From the NCBI RefSeq assembly GCF_000740895.1, contig NC_025260.1, positions 806,001 to 870,000 of the forward strand: a DNA stretch of 64,000 nt, written 5' to 3'. The notes below the pieces were generated by a model, which was given only the letters and a program-made list of their open reading frames with translations, was not told the origin of the DNA and searched no databases. The stretch's first letter is position 1. Every line of letters begins with the position of its first letter. Both the position numbers and the translations under genes were made by a program. Positions 22,608 through 33,803 of the stretch are shown here, one piece after another. The stretch is from Theileria orientalis strain Shintoku. Lineage: Eukaryota; Apicomplexa; Aconoidasida; Piroplasmida; Theileriidae.

Positions 22608-24806
22608 TTACTCTTTCAGGTCCTCCACGTTCATAATCCCCTGCGCTGGAGGCTTAAATCTTATCGTCTTCGCCGGCGCGCTCTTCTTCCTGTCGAGCGA
22701 GTTCGACAGGTGCTCCACGTTAGCCCTCTTCAGGATCGGCATCGCCTTCCCGTCGCACTTGATGAAGCAGCACTGGACGCGCGAGCCCGTGTGCGTCATG
22801 TAAATTTTCCTTCCGAAGGTTATTTCCTGGAGCGTCTTCTCGTCCGGGAACTGCAGCGACATGATTTTTGAGGGCTTGTGGTACATGCACTTCACTCCGT
22901 GCTTGGTCAGGTTTTTGGCCATCTGGTTCGCGTCCTCCTGCTCCGACACGTAGGAGCAGACGTACGTGAGCGTGGTGTTCTTCGCCGGCTTCGCGTCGCC
23001 CTTGTTTCCAGGCGATTCCACCTGCTGCCTGCTCTGACTGTAGTGCCCGCCTGCTTGCGAGGGCGTCTGCGTGAAGCTTGCGTTCGGCGTCGTCAGCACT
23101 GAGAGCAGGTCCAGCGTGTCGTTCTGCGGCGACTTCACTGGCTGCGGCGCTCCCGTGAGCATTTCCGTCTTAAAGGACAGCGACAGCGCCTCCGAGTATA
23201 TTCTCCAGCCTGAGGGGTCTGGGCACATCCTCATTGCCGAGGGGTACACCTGCACCAGGTTCGTCGCCATCACTGACCAGAAGCGCAGCGCCTGCTCCTC
23301 GCTTTCAAACACCAGCAGTCCCATTCCTTCCGGCTGGTCGTTTGCGATGAACCTCTTTTTGATTTCCTCCATGTCGTCCCCAGCTTCCTGCGCCTCCGGG
23401 TTCCTCGGGTACATCAGCGGTATCTCGTTGATTGCCACGTTCGAGTCTCCGAAGAGCAGTATGAACTTCGAGATTCCCAGGTTTTTGCAGTCGTTCTTCA
23501 GCGTGTTCTGCATCTTGATTGGGGTGAGTTCATCCGCTTCCTCTTCGCTCTGCCACGCGTCAAACAGTGTTTCTAAACATTGGTGTGTTTCCATACCATA
23601 CCTTTGGTGCCCATCACCTTCTGGTGTGCTTCCACTAGCTGTGACACCACGTCTACTGGCCCGTAGTTCCTCGGAATCCCAATCACCAACAGTGACAACG
23701 TCCCTAAACAGTCATTAATGTCTGCTCATTAAGTCATAAGTCAAGGATGCAGGTGCATAAACTTTGTCTAACCGTAACTTTATCTAAACACACACATAAC
23801 TGATTGTGGCTACTATCACACCAATTCTCTTTCTCCTTTTCTAACGCATCTTACCTTTGAGCCACCATTCTTCTTCTATTTTTGGTCTCTGGGAGAACAG
23901 GTGTTGGTTAATCATCTCCAGTGGCGTCTGGAAGAACGCGTTGAACGTGTAGAGCGCGTCGTACTTGATGTCCAGCGTGAAATCCGGCGAGTCCAGCGTC
24001 GTGTCTATGTTCGGGTTCTGCGTGAACTCCACCAGCTCGAAGTTGGTCACTATTCTGCTTCCGTACAGGTGCTCCTCCAGCCTCGGATCTGCTCCGTACT
24101 CCTTGTACTTCCCCTCGCTCCTCTTACTTTCGTAGAACTGTGCGAATGTTGATATCGTTTCCATTTTTTCAAATTTAACTCCCTTTTTTGTGGTCCCCTC
24201 TGTTGCCGGCGTCATCGCTGGCGGCTCAAATGGCGGTAGTGGTGGCGGCGATAACTTTTTGTTCAGTGGTGTCATTCCTTCTGACGCTGGAGTCCTTGGA
24301 CTTATACTTTCGTGTTTGTACTTGTCATACGCTCTGTATGAACTCAATTTTTCGTATGACTTGTATGGGCTGTAGCGCTGCTTTGGGCTCGATGGCGAGT
24401 GGTATGACCTTTTTGTGCTTTTGTAGTCGCTTCTCTGTGACTGTGGTCTGTACTTATCGCTCATTCTCCTCGATTCGTAGCTATGATCCTCGTACTTCCT
24501 ATCTGATGGCTCATATTCGCTGTAGTTGTGTCTTATTTTTTTATATTTGTGCATTAAATTATCGTCTGCTGACGATGTGCTATATCTCGGTTCATGATAT
24601 CTACTTTCTCTAGAGTTTTCTCCTCCATATGTGCTCTGTCTCGAGGATGTTTTTCTTATATCACGTCTGTGATAATTATCGCTGTATTTGTGGTCTCTGT
24701 GTGTGTTTTCACTCGATTTGTAGTTATATTTAGAAATGTGCGATATTTTCGAGTCTCTACTCCGATTTTCATCTTCTGCTCTCGATTTAGATGAGGGTTT
24801 CCACAT
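22608..24806 (-). CDS. RS/KRE-rich protein with RRM-like domain
   Basis: Three exons (24806-23855, 23703-23602, 23572-22608) give 672 residues. The junctions AAAG|GTAAGA and AAAG|GTATGG are strong and in phase. Residues 1-165 are Ser/Arg/Tyr/Lys/Asp-rich, like spliceosome-associated RS proteins, followed by a Pro-rich patch (SPPPLPPFEPP). An RRM-like fold starts near 320 (LLVIGIP as RNP2) and ends with GMGLLVFESEEQALRFW near 434-450 as RNP1 and helix 2, with about 80 residues inserted between. A further possible RRM-like region (KIMSLQFPDEKTLQEI) is near 590. This combination suggests a nuclear pre-mRNA processing factor; the ortholog is not identified. Confidence 0.65.
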
Positions 24807-25092
24807 TATTAGATTTAAATGACATTAAGTTGCTAGATTTACTAACTTTTGTTCATTTGATTATGAGTTTTGTGTAATCTTTCGTGATTCACCTGCTCAC
24901 CATGATAGTGTATCAATACATTGTAACTATAAAGTAGAACTCGGTAATACTAACTTATTTATATTGTATCACAAATGGATATGGAGTTTTATAGAATATA
25001 ATGAATAGCAACGTTGTGAAAAATTAAAGTATGTGATGGTTACACCAGATTATGTTCCCATGTTAAAGTGTGTTGTATTGAAGCTGGGCTGC

Positions 25093-25524
25093 TTAGCTTT
25101 GGCCTTTATACTCATTTCTCGGTGATGATCTGGGCGAGCGTCTGGTGGAAGACTCCTCTTTCCACTTTATCTTGTGCCTGGCGTAAATGGGCCAGGGTAG
25201 CGCGCAAACCTACAGTTTTGTTTACAATTATTTTCCTCCTTACCAGCAGACTCAATCCCGTTCCTGCTAAGATGAACTTCACCGTGTGCGCGAACGACTT
25301 GAGGTAGTATCCTACTCCGAAGCCCACCAGTCCGAATAACGACGTTATTACCCACATTGCAACTGTGGAATGTAACTGCCCGTGGAAGTCCTACATATTG
25401 TTAGTTTTTGTCTTCTTTTCGGCCTTTTTTCCTCATCATGTGTAATGTTCCTAATCACTTCTAAATAGCCTCTTACCACTACTGCATCGTCAAATATATC
25501 TTCTATATCGTTCATTAAACTCAT
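25093..25524 (-). CDS. SPCS1: Signal peptidase complex subunit 1 (SPC12)
   Basis: Three exons (25524-25477, 25390-25244, 25209-25093), all phase 0, give 103 residues, matching the usual length of about 100. After a short acidic N-terminus the SPC12 layout is clear: a DFHGQ-like start (family DYKGQ), two membrane segments (MWVITSLFGLVGFGVGYYL, and FILAGTGLSLLVCAL), then the signature WPIYARHKIKW (family PPWPIYRRHPLKW). SPC12 is a small ER-membrane subunit that helps signal peptidase choose substrates; both termini face the cytosol. It serves the secretory pathway that FAINT and CRMP proteins must enter. Confidence 0.9.
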
Positions 25525-25697
25525 TTTTACCCCTTTATTAATATTTTATATTTTTTAAATTGATAATGGTTTACCATGGGGGTAACGTCATACCATCATC
25601 AACACATCTTACTAATACTACAGGATTCCACCATTTAATTTTAATTATACTTGTACACATTTATATTTTTATCAAATTGACATTCTATTTTACATTA

Positions 25698-28600
25698 CTA
25701 AATGCCAAAAAATGTTCTTTTGAATCTATGTTCTCTCATTATTTGTTCCAGATCAACATTTTTGAGCTTCTTTTCCAGTTTGACGTATTCTTCGCACTTG
25801 TTTTCCAAATCATTTAACTTCTTCTCTCCTTTATCTTCTTCTATTTCTTCTTTTTCCATTGCTCTACTTAACAGTTTTTCCATTTCCTTAACGCTCCTTT
25901 CATATTCATTTACTTTATTTTTTATTTTGTCTTTTATTTCTCCTGTTAATACTGATGATAGTTTTGGTCTTTCTATTTCAATTTCTTTGTTTAAGCTTAT
26001 ACAGTTAACGCTTATATCTTGTACGCTAAAATAGTCGTTGTAGTCATTTTCTGGCTTAATCTCGTAACTGTATATATTATTTACTTCTATTGGCATATGC
26101 TCAACATTAATGTCATTTTCAACCTTTTCCGGGTCTTCTAGCTTAACAATGTCCAAAATAAATGACATTTCTGTTATGATTTTATCGCCACTCTCTACAT
26201 CTTGGAGCAATACACAACTTCCCGTTTTGTTTTTCAAATTCTTTATCGTTTTCTTCATCATGTCTGATGGTTCTGATAATGCTGCGTCTGGTGGTTCCTC
26301 CTTGAATGACAGGCACTTGAATGGATCTTCTCCTACGTCCAGTAGCTTGTACTCTTTGTAATCCATTCCTAGGACTATTGAGCCTCTCATTGGCACCGTT
26401 CTCATTATTGTTTCGATTAAATGCGATCTGAAATTGTACCTGGTTATTAGTGTGTTTCTTACCGAGCCAAGTGCCGTTTTCGACCTATTAATTCTCCTCT
26501 CCAATTCCTTAAGTCTAGTGGTATCTATGTTTTTACTTCTTAATTGGTTTTCCAGTTTATTCTTCAGGTCCATCATTTCAAATATATCTGGCGACCTTTC
26601 TTTGTATGCCTTCTTACAGTCTCCAAGATATGATCCAAATAATCTTTTAGACAGTAATTCCGTGATTTCATTATGTTCATTCCCCAATAACTTCATCTTA
26701 TTCAGGTTAATGTATAGTGGCGACACCAGTGCTCTGATATTGTGTACCATATATTCCATATCCATTGTAAATGTCACAAGCCTACCACCCTGTGTCAGTG
26801 TATACAATGTGGCATTTGACATCATATTGTTCCCGTATTTTGTTTTCACATAAGAGTCCAAGAATATATAGTGACTGGCTGAAGGTACCTTCGTATTTGA
26901 AACCACCACTTTTAGCTTATCCGTGTTCCTCTTTACTAAGTTTTTGTACTCTTCACTATCATCAAATCCTAAAAAGCATATTCCTCTCTCGAGTAAGTAT
27001 CTCCTAATTCCATTCAAGTAATTTAAATTTTGATTCATGTGGTCAGGATGTGTATTCGACATCGTGTGTATATTTGTATCCATTTGTATATTTGTATCCA
27101 TTTGTATATTTGTATCCATTTGTATATTTGTATCCATTTGTATATTTGCATCCATTTGTATATTTGTATCCATTTGTGTATTTGCATCCATTTGTATATT
27201 TGTATCCATTTGTATATTTGTATCCATTTGTGTATTTGTATCCATTTGTGTATTCATTGGTAGGTGTGAAATCAATTCCAATTTTAAATCCTCATCGTAG
27301 CTTTCTTTTACGAATTTATCCTCACCACTCTCCTTTTCTTTAAAATACTCATAGAATTTATACATCAACTTTGGTAGGTTATCATTCAATTTATAAACTA
27401 CTGCTGGATATAAATTTTCCTTCTTTATGTAACTTAGCAGTCCGTGTACACCCGGGCATTGCTGTTGCTTTATCACATCGTTCAAATGCAGGCTTTCAAT
27501 AAATCCTGCCAGTGTCTTATTTTTCGACACATCAACGATGTAATTCAACAGATAATCCACCTTATCTTCCGCTTTACTGAAGTCTTCAGTCTTTCTCAAC
27601 TCCCTTATATATGGCTTAAACATGTCTCTCACTTTTGTTGATGCTCTAATCAGCCTATGGTATGTTCCAATTCCTAGGTAGCTTAGCGAGTCCTTTATTG
27701 CTCTTGCTATTACTTTGTTCAACTCCGGGTTTACGTTTGTTAGTTTTACCAGGTTCGACTTTTTTGTAAAATATCTCCAAAGTTCCTTCGTTTCTATTTC
27801 CTCCAGCTTATTATACTTTTTTGCGTACGTTTCCTGCGACTCTGTGAATACATCTAAATCCCCGTATCTTGTTAACAGCTTAAATTTTGGCGATTTGGAC
27901 ATTGTCACTGTTGTAACGTTCCCAAATAATGTGTAGAGCCAACTTGTCACGTGCTGCGTGTTATATATACTATTTGTCGTTCCAATGAATACCGTGTTTG
28001 GCTTTAAGGCTGCCACTGTTTGATCACTGAATTTATACATCAACGCATCATCATTTCTTCTTAATTCGTATCCAAAATTATCAAACACTATAACGTTTTC
28101 TTTATTTTCTACTCTTTTCATCCTTTCCACTATATTTTCAGTTTCAACGTAGTTATTATCAATCCATCTTTTTGTTGAAATCAGGAGCTGTTTATCCAGT
28201 GTAATCTCTGGGTTTTTTGTGTATTCCAAACTCGCCAGCTCCTCATCTTTCATGAAATATGAGTTCATCAATGACATTAGACACTCTTTAAACTGTTCTC
28301 TGTTTGATTCAGTAACATCCTCTCCGTTTAACTTCAAGTCATTTTCCTCATATAAATTGATGTTATTGTTGAACCAATTGCTATAACACTTCTGCATTGC
28401 GTGGCCGTTAGCTATTGTGGTAAAGGAACCATCATTAAAAGATATAAGACCCTGAAGTATTGTGTTCACTTTGTTTCGATGACCGCTTTCGGTAAAAAAA
28501 TTAACCATCTCAGAAAGTCTGTTTTGCGATTCGGTAACATACAAAATCCTTTTCAGATTTGAGCCATTTTGCGATATAAGGTCGTGTAATTTACTTAATA

Positions 28601-28937
28601 TTTCCGTTTGTTTAGAGGAACTGCATAATAAAGCTAATATGTTATTTGAAATCCTGGTTTCGGAGTCAACGACATTCGTGTTTTCTCTAATTCCGTCTTC
28701 ATTTAACTGATGTGTAGAGTTTATAGCTTTAATTCTATTACTACATTCTAAATAATTTGTATATGGACAAACATTTTGATTTAAAATTACATTTTTGGCA
28801 GATAATAATGATATGATACGTTGACTATTGGTGATTAAAAAGGATTCTCCATAATCTATGGATATAATGATCAAGAGGAACGAGTTGATGAATAAGCCTA
28901 ACCATTTTTTGAAATAAGTCTTAGGTGTGGACGACAT
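25698..28937 (-). CDS. Degenerate Ski2-like DExH helicase, probable organellar pseudo-helicase
   Basis: Single-exon protein of 1079 residues with a hydrophobic signal-like N-terminus (about 11-28) and a basic stretch after it, as in apicoplast-targeted proteins. The fold order follows Ski2/Mtr4/ISE2 helicases but key residues are gone: the Walker A position reads CSSSKQT (105-111) instead of a GKT motif; the DExH box reads VIVFDNFGY (DNFG 286-289); motif III SAT reads GTT (319-321); PAVVYKLN (511) stands for motif IV; KVVVSNTKVPSASHYIF (676-692) for motif V; and motif VI keeps only GGR (QGGRLVTF). A hexapeptide repeat interrupts it at 562-623, and the C-terminus is a coiled coil. ATP hydrolysis looks impossible, so a structural RNA-binding role is inferred. 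A very divergent active helicase is less likely. Confidence 0.6.
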   Translation of the reverse strand: MSSTPKTYFKKWLGLFINSFLLIIISIDYGESFLITNSQRIISLLSAKNVILNQNVCPYTNYLECSNRIKAINSTHQLNEDGIRENTNVVDSETRISNNILALLCSSSKQTEILSKLHDLISQNGSNLKRILYVTESQNRLSEMVNFFTESGHRNKVNTILQGLISFNDGSFTTIANGHAMQKCYSNWFNNNINLYEENDLKLNGEDVTESNREQFKECLMSLMNSYFMKDEELASLEYTKNPEITLDKQLLISTKRWIDNNYVETENIVERMKRVENKENVIVFDNFGYELRRNDDALMYKFSDQTVAALKPNTVFIGTTNSIYNTQHVTSWLYTLFGNVTTVTMSKSPKFKLLTRYGDLDVFTESQETYAKKYNKLEEIETKELWRYFTKKSNLVKLTNVNPELNKVIARAIKDSLSYLGIGTYHRLIRASTKVRDMFKPYIRELRKTEDFSKAEDKVDYLLNYIVDVSKNKTLAGFIESLHLNDVIKQQQCPGVHGLLSYIKKENLYPAVVYKLNDNLPKLMYKFYEYFKEKESGEDKFVKESYDEDLKLELISHLPMNTQMDTNTQMDTNIQMDTNIQMDANTQMDTNIQMDANIQMDTNIQMDTNIQMDTNIQMDTNIHTMSNTHPDHMNQNLNYLNGIRRYLLERGICFLGFDDSEEYKNLVKRNTDKLKVVVSNTKVPSASHYIFLDSYVKTKYGNNMMSNATLYTLTQGGRLVTFTMDMEYMVHNIRALVSPLYINLNKMKLLGNEHNEITELLSKRLFGSYLGDCKKAYKERSPDIFEMMDLKNKLENQLRSKNIDTTRLKELERRINRSKTALGSVRNTLITRYNFRSHLIETIMRTVPMRGSIVLGMDYKEYKLLDVGEDPFKCLSFKEEPPDAALSEPSDMMKKTIKNLKNKTGSCVLLQDVESGDKIITEMSFILDIVKLEDPEKVENDINVEHMPIEVNNIYSYEIKPENDYNDYFSVQDISVNCISLNKEIEIERPKLSSVLTGEIKDKIKNKVNEYERSVKEMEKLLSRAMEKEEIEEDKGEKKLNDLENKCEEYVKLEKKLKNVDLEQIMREHRFKRTFFGI
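27063..27262. repeat. 18-bp coding minisatellite (MDTNIQ hexapeptide)
   Basis: About eleven copies of an 18-bp unit, in frame on the minus strand, encode MDTNIQ-type hexapeptides (variants MDTNTQ, MDANIQ) at residues about 562-623 of the pseudo-helicase. The near identity of the units indicates recent expansion and likely length polymorphism between isolates. Confidence 0.95.
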
Positions 28938-29152
28938 TTAACGATCTATCTATTTTACTATTTATTATCATTCATATCGCACATAATGACGAATTCCCGT
29001 GATTATGTGTGGGATTCCAACAACAAGCTATTAATATAAATTATCTTACTTACAATGAAACAATAAATATAAACATACAGCTGTCAATTTCAAATTATGT
29101 AATGGATTTTATTAAAAAATTCTTATCAAATTAAAATCGGCCTTCCGCTAGA

Positions 29153-29225
29153 GCCTACTTAGCTTAGTCGGTAGAGCATTCGCTTAGTAAGCGAAAGGTC
29201 GTCGGTTCGAATCCGGCAGTAGGCT
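29153..29225 (+). tRNA. tRNA-Thr (AGT)
   Basis: Full cloverleaf: acceptor GCCTACT (29153-29159) pairs with AGTAGGC (29218-29224), discriminator T. D-arm GCTT...AGAGC, anticodon stem TTCGC/GCGAA around loop TTAGTAA with anticodon AGT (threonine), and a T-arm around GGTTCGAATCC. No intron. A T-run from 29225 fits a Pol III terminator. Confidence 0.95.
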
Positions 29226-29604
29226 TTTTGATAATAAAAATCTAAGCTGCATCATTAACACTTCTGTAAATCCCATTTCTCTGTTATTTTTAATTTAGAG
29301 AATTTATTTATGTATTATTACATTTGGTTTATTCGTTGGGGTTTAGAGAATTTAACTGTATTTTTTATTATTGTTTCTTAGTTTTTATGTAATTTTAGTT
29401 TGTGTTAATTTCACATTAGATTATTCACTATGTCATTTCTGTTGTCTTAAATCCTATGATTTCACTAATCGACTCGTATTCGAGTAATAATTTTTAACTT
29501 AGTGGTTAATGACTTACACATTTTAAATATAGTTTATTTTTAAAATATTAACAATGTTTCTGATGAATAATTGTAGTTATTTCCTTTAAAATCCATCTGG
29601 AACG
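29226..29604. other. Intergenic, promoter side of the GCN2-like gene
   Basis: AT-rich spacer after tRNA-Thr. Apart from the T-run terminator at its start I see no defined element. Confidence 0.5.
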
Positions 29605-32600
29605 ATGGAGCATTTGAAGATATTCCAAACGACTCAAATTGAGGAAATATTCGCAATTCATTTCATCTATTACCCTGTAAAGATAGTTAATTATGGAGGT
29701 GTAAACTCAGATAAGTTTCCCGCGGACTGTATGTCCGAGTCGGATTACGACGAGATATCGCAACAATCAAAGTTCGGGACTAACATTAAGCTGAATGAAA
29801 ATTCCATCAAGGGCGCCGTTCGCTCTGAGCTGATCAGGTTCTGTTTTAAGCTTTCTGCCTCGTTGAACCCAGAAGAACACAGTGAGAAGTACTCCCTGGT
29901 GGATGTCACGTTCCCGAAGAAGTACCCCTCAAAGTCACCCTTTATTGTGATTAAAATGACGCTACCGATGTCCAGTGACGACAAGAGGCGTTTTACGTCG
30001 AGATTGTTGCGCCTTGTGAAGGGACTGCAGGGCAACGTGTGCGTATTTAATGTGTGTCTGTACATAAATGAAATAATGGCGAAGTTGGCCTCAGGGGACC
30101 GAGACGGCCTGTGGGACGAGACGACGGCCAGAGATGACACCGAGGAGGTCAGAGACTCTAACACGGACTTCATGGAAGAGGGCTCTAGTCACAACGAGGA
30201 GAGCTACGACGAGGAGGTGAATTCGAGCAACGTGGAGGAGGATGCCATGCTAGCCGAGGACGACCCGAACTACAAGTACTCGGAGATCGATTTCAAGAGC
30301 ATCCCGATATGGTCGGTGCAGTCGATGGTGCAAATCCCGGTGTGGTACCAGAGCTTTAAGGCGAGGGACGAGGAAGGCAAGGAGTTCGAGCCGGAGAAGC
30401 TGAACAAGAGCCCGCTTAAGTCGAGCGCTCCGAAGCTGAAGATACGCACGAGGATCATCGAGGACAACACGGCGGCGCAGACGAGCATAACCTCGAGAGA
30501 CAAGGAGGACTCGACGAGGTCGCTCGTGAGCGAGGAGATCTTCTTTACGCACGACTCGGTGAAGAATCTGAGCTCGATCAAGAAGACGCTGAACGAGTTC
30601 TACAACGAGACGTACGACCGCTACGAAAGGGACTTCGTGGAGAACGACTACATCCTCGAAACGAGCTCCTTGAGTCTGTGCTCGGTGCGCCACGTGCTGG
30701 ACCAGAACCTGTACTACATCAAGGTCTTCCACCTGCCGCGCCTGTGCCCGTACGTCAACCTGTCGAGCGACGACGTGCGCCAGCTGCTGCACAGGTTCCG
30801 AGTGAGAAGGAGGCTGATTCTGAATGAGATCATCTCGAGAGTGTCGCAGCTGTCGAAGCTCGAGCACAACAGCATATGCCGCTACTACCAGTCGTGGCTG
30901 GAGAAGAAGCTGAAGGACCAGGAGGTGAACAGAATCCTGAGGATGTGCAACGACATAATGGAGTCCAGGTCGTTCGGGCCACTCTTCAACGCTGCGACCA
31001 CCGACGAGAAGATGATCCTCCTCTTCAAGTATTGCCCGGAGCTGGGGGAGCATTACCTGCAGGAGTTGGTGACGGAGCGCAACCTGTACATCCAGATTCA
31101 GAATTTCGACTGCCACACGATGCGGTACGAGATTGAGAACAACAGCCTGCACAAAAACCAAAAGCTGATCTGGAGCTTCATCAGGCACCTGCTGGACGTG
31201 TTGACGTATCTGCACCAGAACAACGTCTACCACCAGTGCATCTCAGTGGACAACATATACGTACACACAGACGTGTACGGAACAGGTCTGAAGCTGTCGG
31301 AGTTCGGAATAACGCACCTGGGCAGGAAGCTCTTCTCGTGCGAAAACGAGTGCAACCGCAAGTCGTGCGAGTGCCAGGAGTACAAAAGGAGCATGCGAAG
31401 GCACCTGTACCAGTCGCACCCGTCGAGTTACGGACTGAACCCGTCGCTGCAGCACTCGGCGCCGCCCGAAGCAATCAATTTCACGTCGCTCAACGGGTAC
31501 AAGGTGAACGCAGCGTCAACTCCGAACTCAAGTGAAATAAGTCGAGCCGGGTCGTTCCGCGCGAAGAGCATGTCCTCGATTAAGAGCCTCAACTCGACGG
31601 AGTTCGACGACATGGAGTACGAGGAGGTCGTCGACCCGTACTCGGCGATGCAGGAGGACATGTTCGCACTGGGCCTGCTGATTTTCAGGATGTGGCACCC
31701 GCCGCTCGACGAGAACAGCTACCAGGAGCTGCTGGTGAAGGTGGTTAACACGCAGACGTTCCCGGACTACTTCCTGGAGTCGACCCCGCCCATCATAATA
31801 ACGACCCTGACGAGGCTGCTGGGCAGGGACAGGAGGCCCACAGCAATAGAGCTGATCAGAGAGACTCTGGTGCCGCCAGTCATGGACATTTACATGTACA
31901 AGCAGTACCTGCGCAAGCTCGAAAACCCGGTTTCCGAGGAGTCCCTGGACGCACTGAGGTTCCTCCTGTCAAGAGACTGGAACTCTGATGTCTCCAAATA
32001 CAGGCACAGCCACGAGCTGGAAATAATGACCCATAACTCGTACGTAGCAGACTCCCTGGAAAGATTCATGAGGGGCCGGGGCGTCATTATAAGGCCGCCT
32101 CTGCCCCTGCAGATAAAGACGTATGAAAACGTACGTTCCTAATTAGACTATCAGTAGGCATGTGCTGTTATTTATTTGGAGATGTGTTAGCTCGGATTAT
32201 TTGCTAGATATATACATTAGCTTGAAGAGTTATTAAATACGTATCACCTTGGATTAGTTACTATATATGCTTTTAGATATACGGGATTGATAAGCAAATA
32301 TTATGTTAATTTAGAATGATAAGTTGCTGGGCATCGATGGCACAAATACGCTCTTTTCAGTCGGTGGGAGCATACGAAGGTCGCTGCTGAGGTCCTTTGA
32401 ACTGTATGCAGGCGACGAGAGCCGAGTGGGCATAAAGCAGTTCGCAGTCGGGGACGTGCACGATGAGGAAAAGTGCGTAACAGGAGCAGTCTTCTCAATC
32501 ACGACGAAGGTGGACAGCGACCTCATAGTCCCCAACTCAGTGGGCAAGAGAGGATTCGACTACAAGAACCTGGACGACAATTGCATCCTGATGATCTCGA

Positions 32601-33790
32601 GCCAAGTTGAATTGATTCTGGTAGCAATTGAGTCAATGCTGTCACTAGGCCTGGGATTTGAGTTCAGACTCACGATAACATTCCAGCCGCTGATAGTGGA
32701 CTTTATATCGCTGGTGCTGAAAATATCAACGCAGCACGCAAATGTCATATTCTGCAGGCTGCAGGCAACGGACATCAACGAGTACACATTCAACATGCTG
32801 CTGGAGGAGTACTCGATTGAGAAGGTGGGTGACAACAGGAACCTGGTCGATCTGCTGGGCAGCAAGTTTGGGCTGATCGAGGGGCTCAGGAGGCTGCACA
32901 GGCAGGTTTTGAACGGACCGATACCGAAGCAGTACCACAAGAACTTCGTGGCACTTTACCAGGAGATTAACAAGTTGGCGTCGCCGGCCTCGGAGGCGAC
33001 CGAGCTCACCAACGGGGACGCGGACTCGTTTGAGGACACGCTGGTGTTCGAGCGCTACTACAGGAGGATCATGTACACGGTTGAGCTCGCGAAGATGCTC
33101 CACTCCCTCGCACTGGACCAGTACTGCCTAATAGAGTTTGTTCTGGGCGTGTATTACACGGAAATCTGCGACTACTCGGTAGACTTCCCCTTCTTCCTCG
33201 GCTTCATGTCCGACGAGAGGAAGAACCTTGTGATGACGGGGGGCTGCTACGGAACGAACACGCTCTTCATGGACGAGGACAACGTGTCAAAGATACTCCA
33301 CTTCGACATCCAGTACTTCCTGGACGACCTGATAAAGCTGTCGATAAAGGACGCGAGGAAAATCGAGGGCTACACGATCACGCCGACGAAGACTGACGGA
33401 GTGGACGTGGTGATAACGTGTCAGACGGCAAAGCTGCTGCCTGCAGCGACCTCGATCGCGAACAAGCTCATCGACTCGGGGATTTCGTGCGAGTGCAGGG
33501 CGATTCCGCTCATTTTCACCGGCGACTTTAACCTGAGGCTGAGGACGGTCGACAGCGTCAAGGCCAGGGTGCACCTGCAGAAGCTCACGAACACCGCCTC
33601 AGAGGAGACTCAGTCGGAAAGGGTCCAGAGCGAGAATGTGGACAAAAATTTGGCGGAGGAGGATATCGACGATAAGACACACCTTAACATTCTGTATCAC
33701 GTTGAACCCATAAACGGGTCCTTCGGCCAGGCCAGAAAAATAGATAATGAAGTGGCGCTTGTCCATTTTATAATTGGACAACTGACCTAA
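29605..33790 (+). CDS. GCN2-like protein with pseudokinase and HisRS-like domain
   Basis: Exons 29605-32130 and 32315-33790 (phase 0, AAC|GTACGT) give 1333 residues. Layout follows GCN2, the eIF2-alpha kinase that senses uncharged tRNA: an N-terminal RWD domain (about 1-165), an acidic linker, a kinase fold (about 350-790) and a HisRS-like plus anticodon-binding-like region (about 843-1333). The kinase fold has lost its catalytic residues. The glycine loop is absent, HRD is H-Q-C (543-545) and DFG is E-F-G (566-568). The VAIK lysine (K373 in YYIKVF), the Asn of the catalytic loop (N550) and the EDMFALG helix remain. A Cys-rich insert follows the EFG. Phosphotransfer is therefore unlikely. It may act as a tRNA- or ribosome-binding scaffold, or as a partner of another kinase. 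The next start codon is only 13 bp downstream. Confidence 0.8.
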
Positions 33791-33803
33791 TTAAGATTCA
33801 CCA

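Noticed and set aside
27063..27262. Regular 18-bp repeats resembling a CRISPR array
   Set aside because: Units are contiguous with no unique spacers, are in frame in a eukaryotic coding sequence, and encode a hexapeptide.
29605..32142. Intact eIF2-alpha kinase
   Set aside because: HRD and DFG positions are HQC and EFG and the glycine loop is missing, so an active kinase call is not supported.
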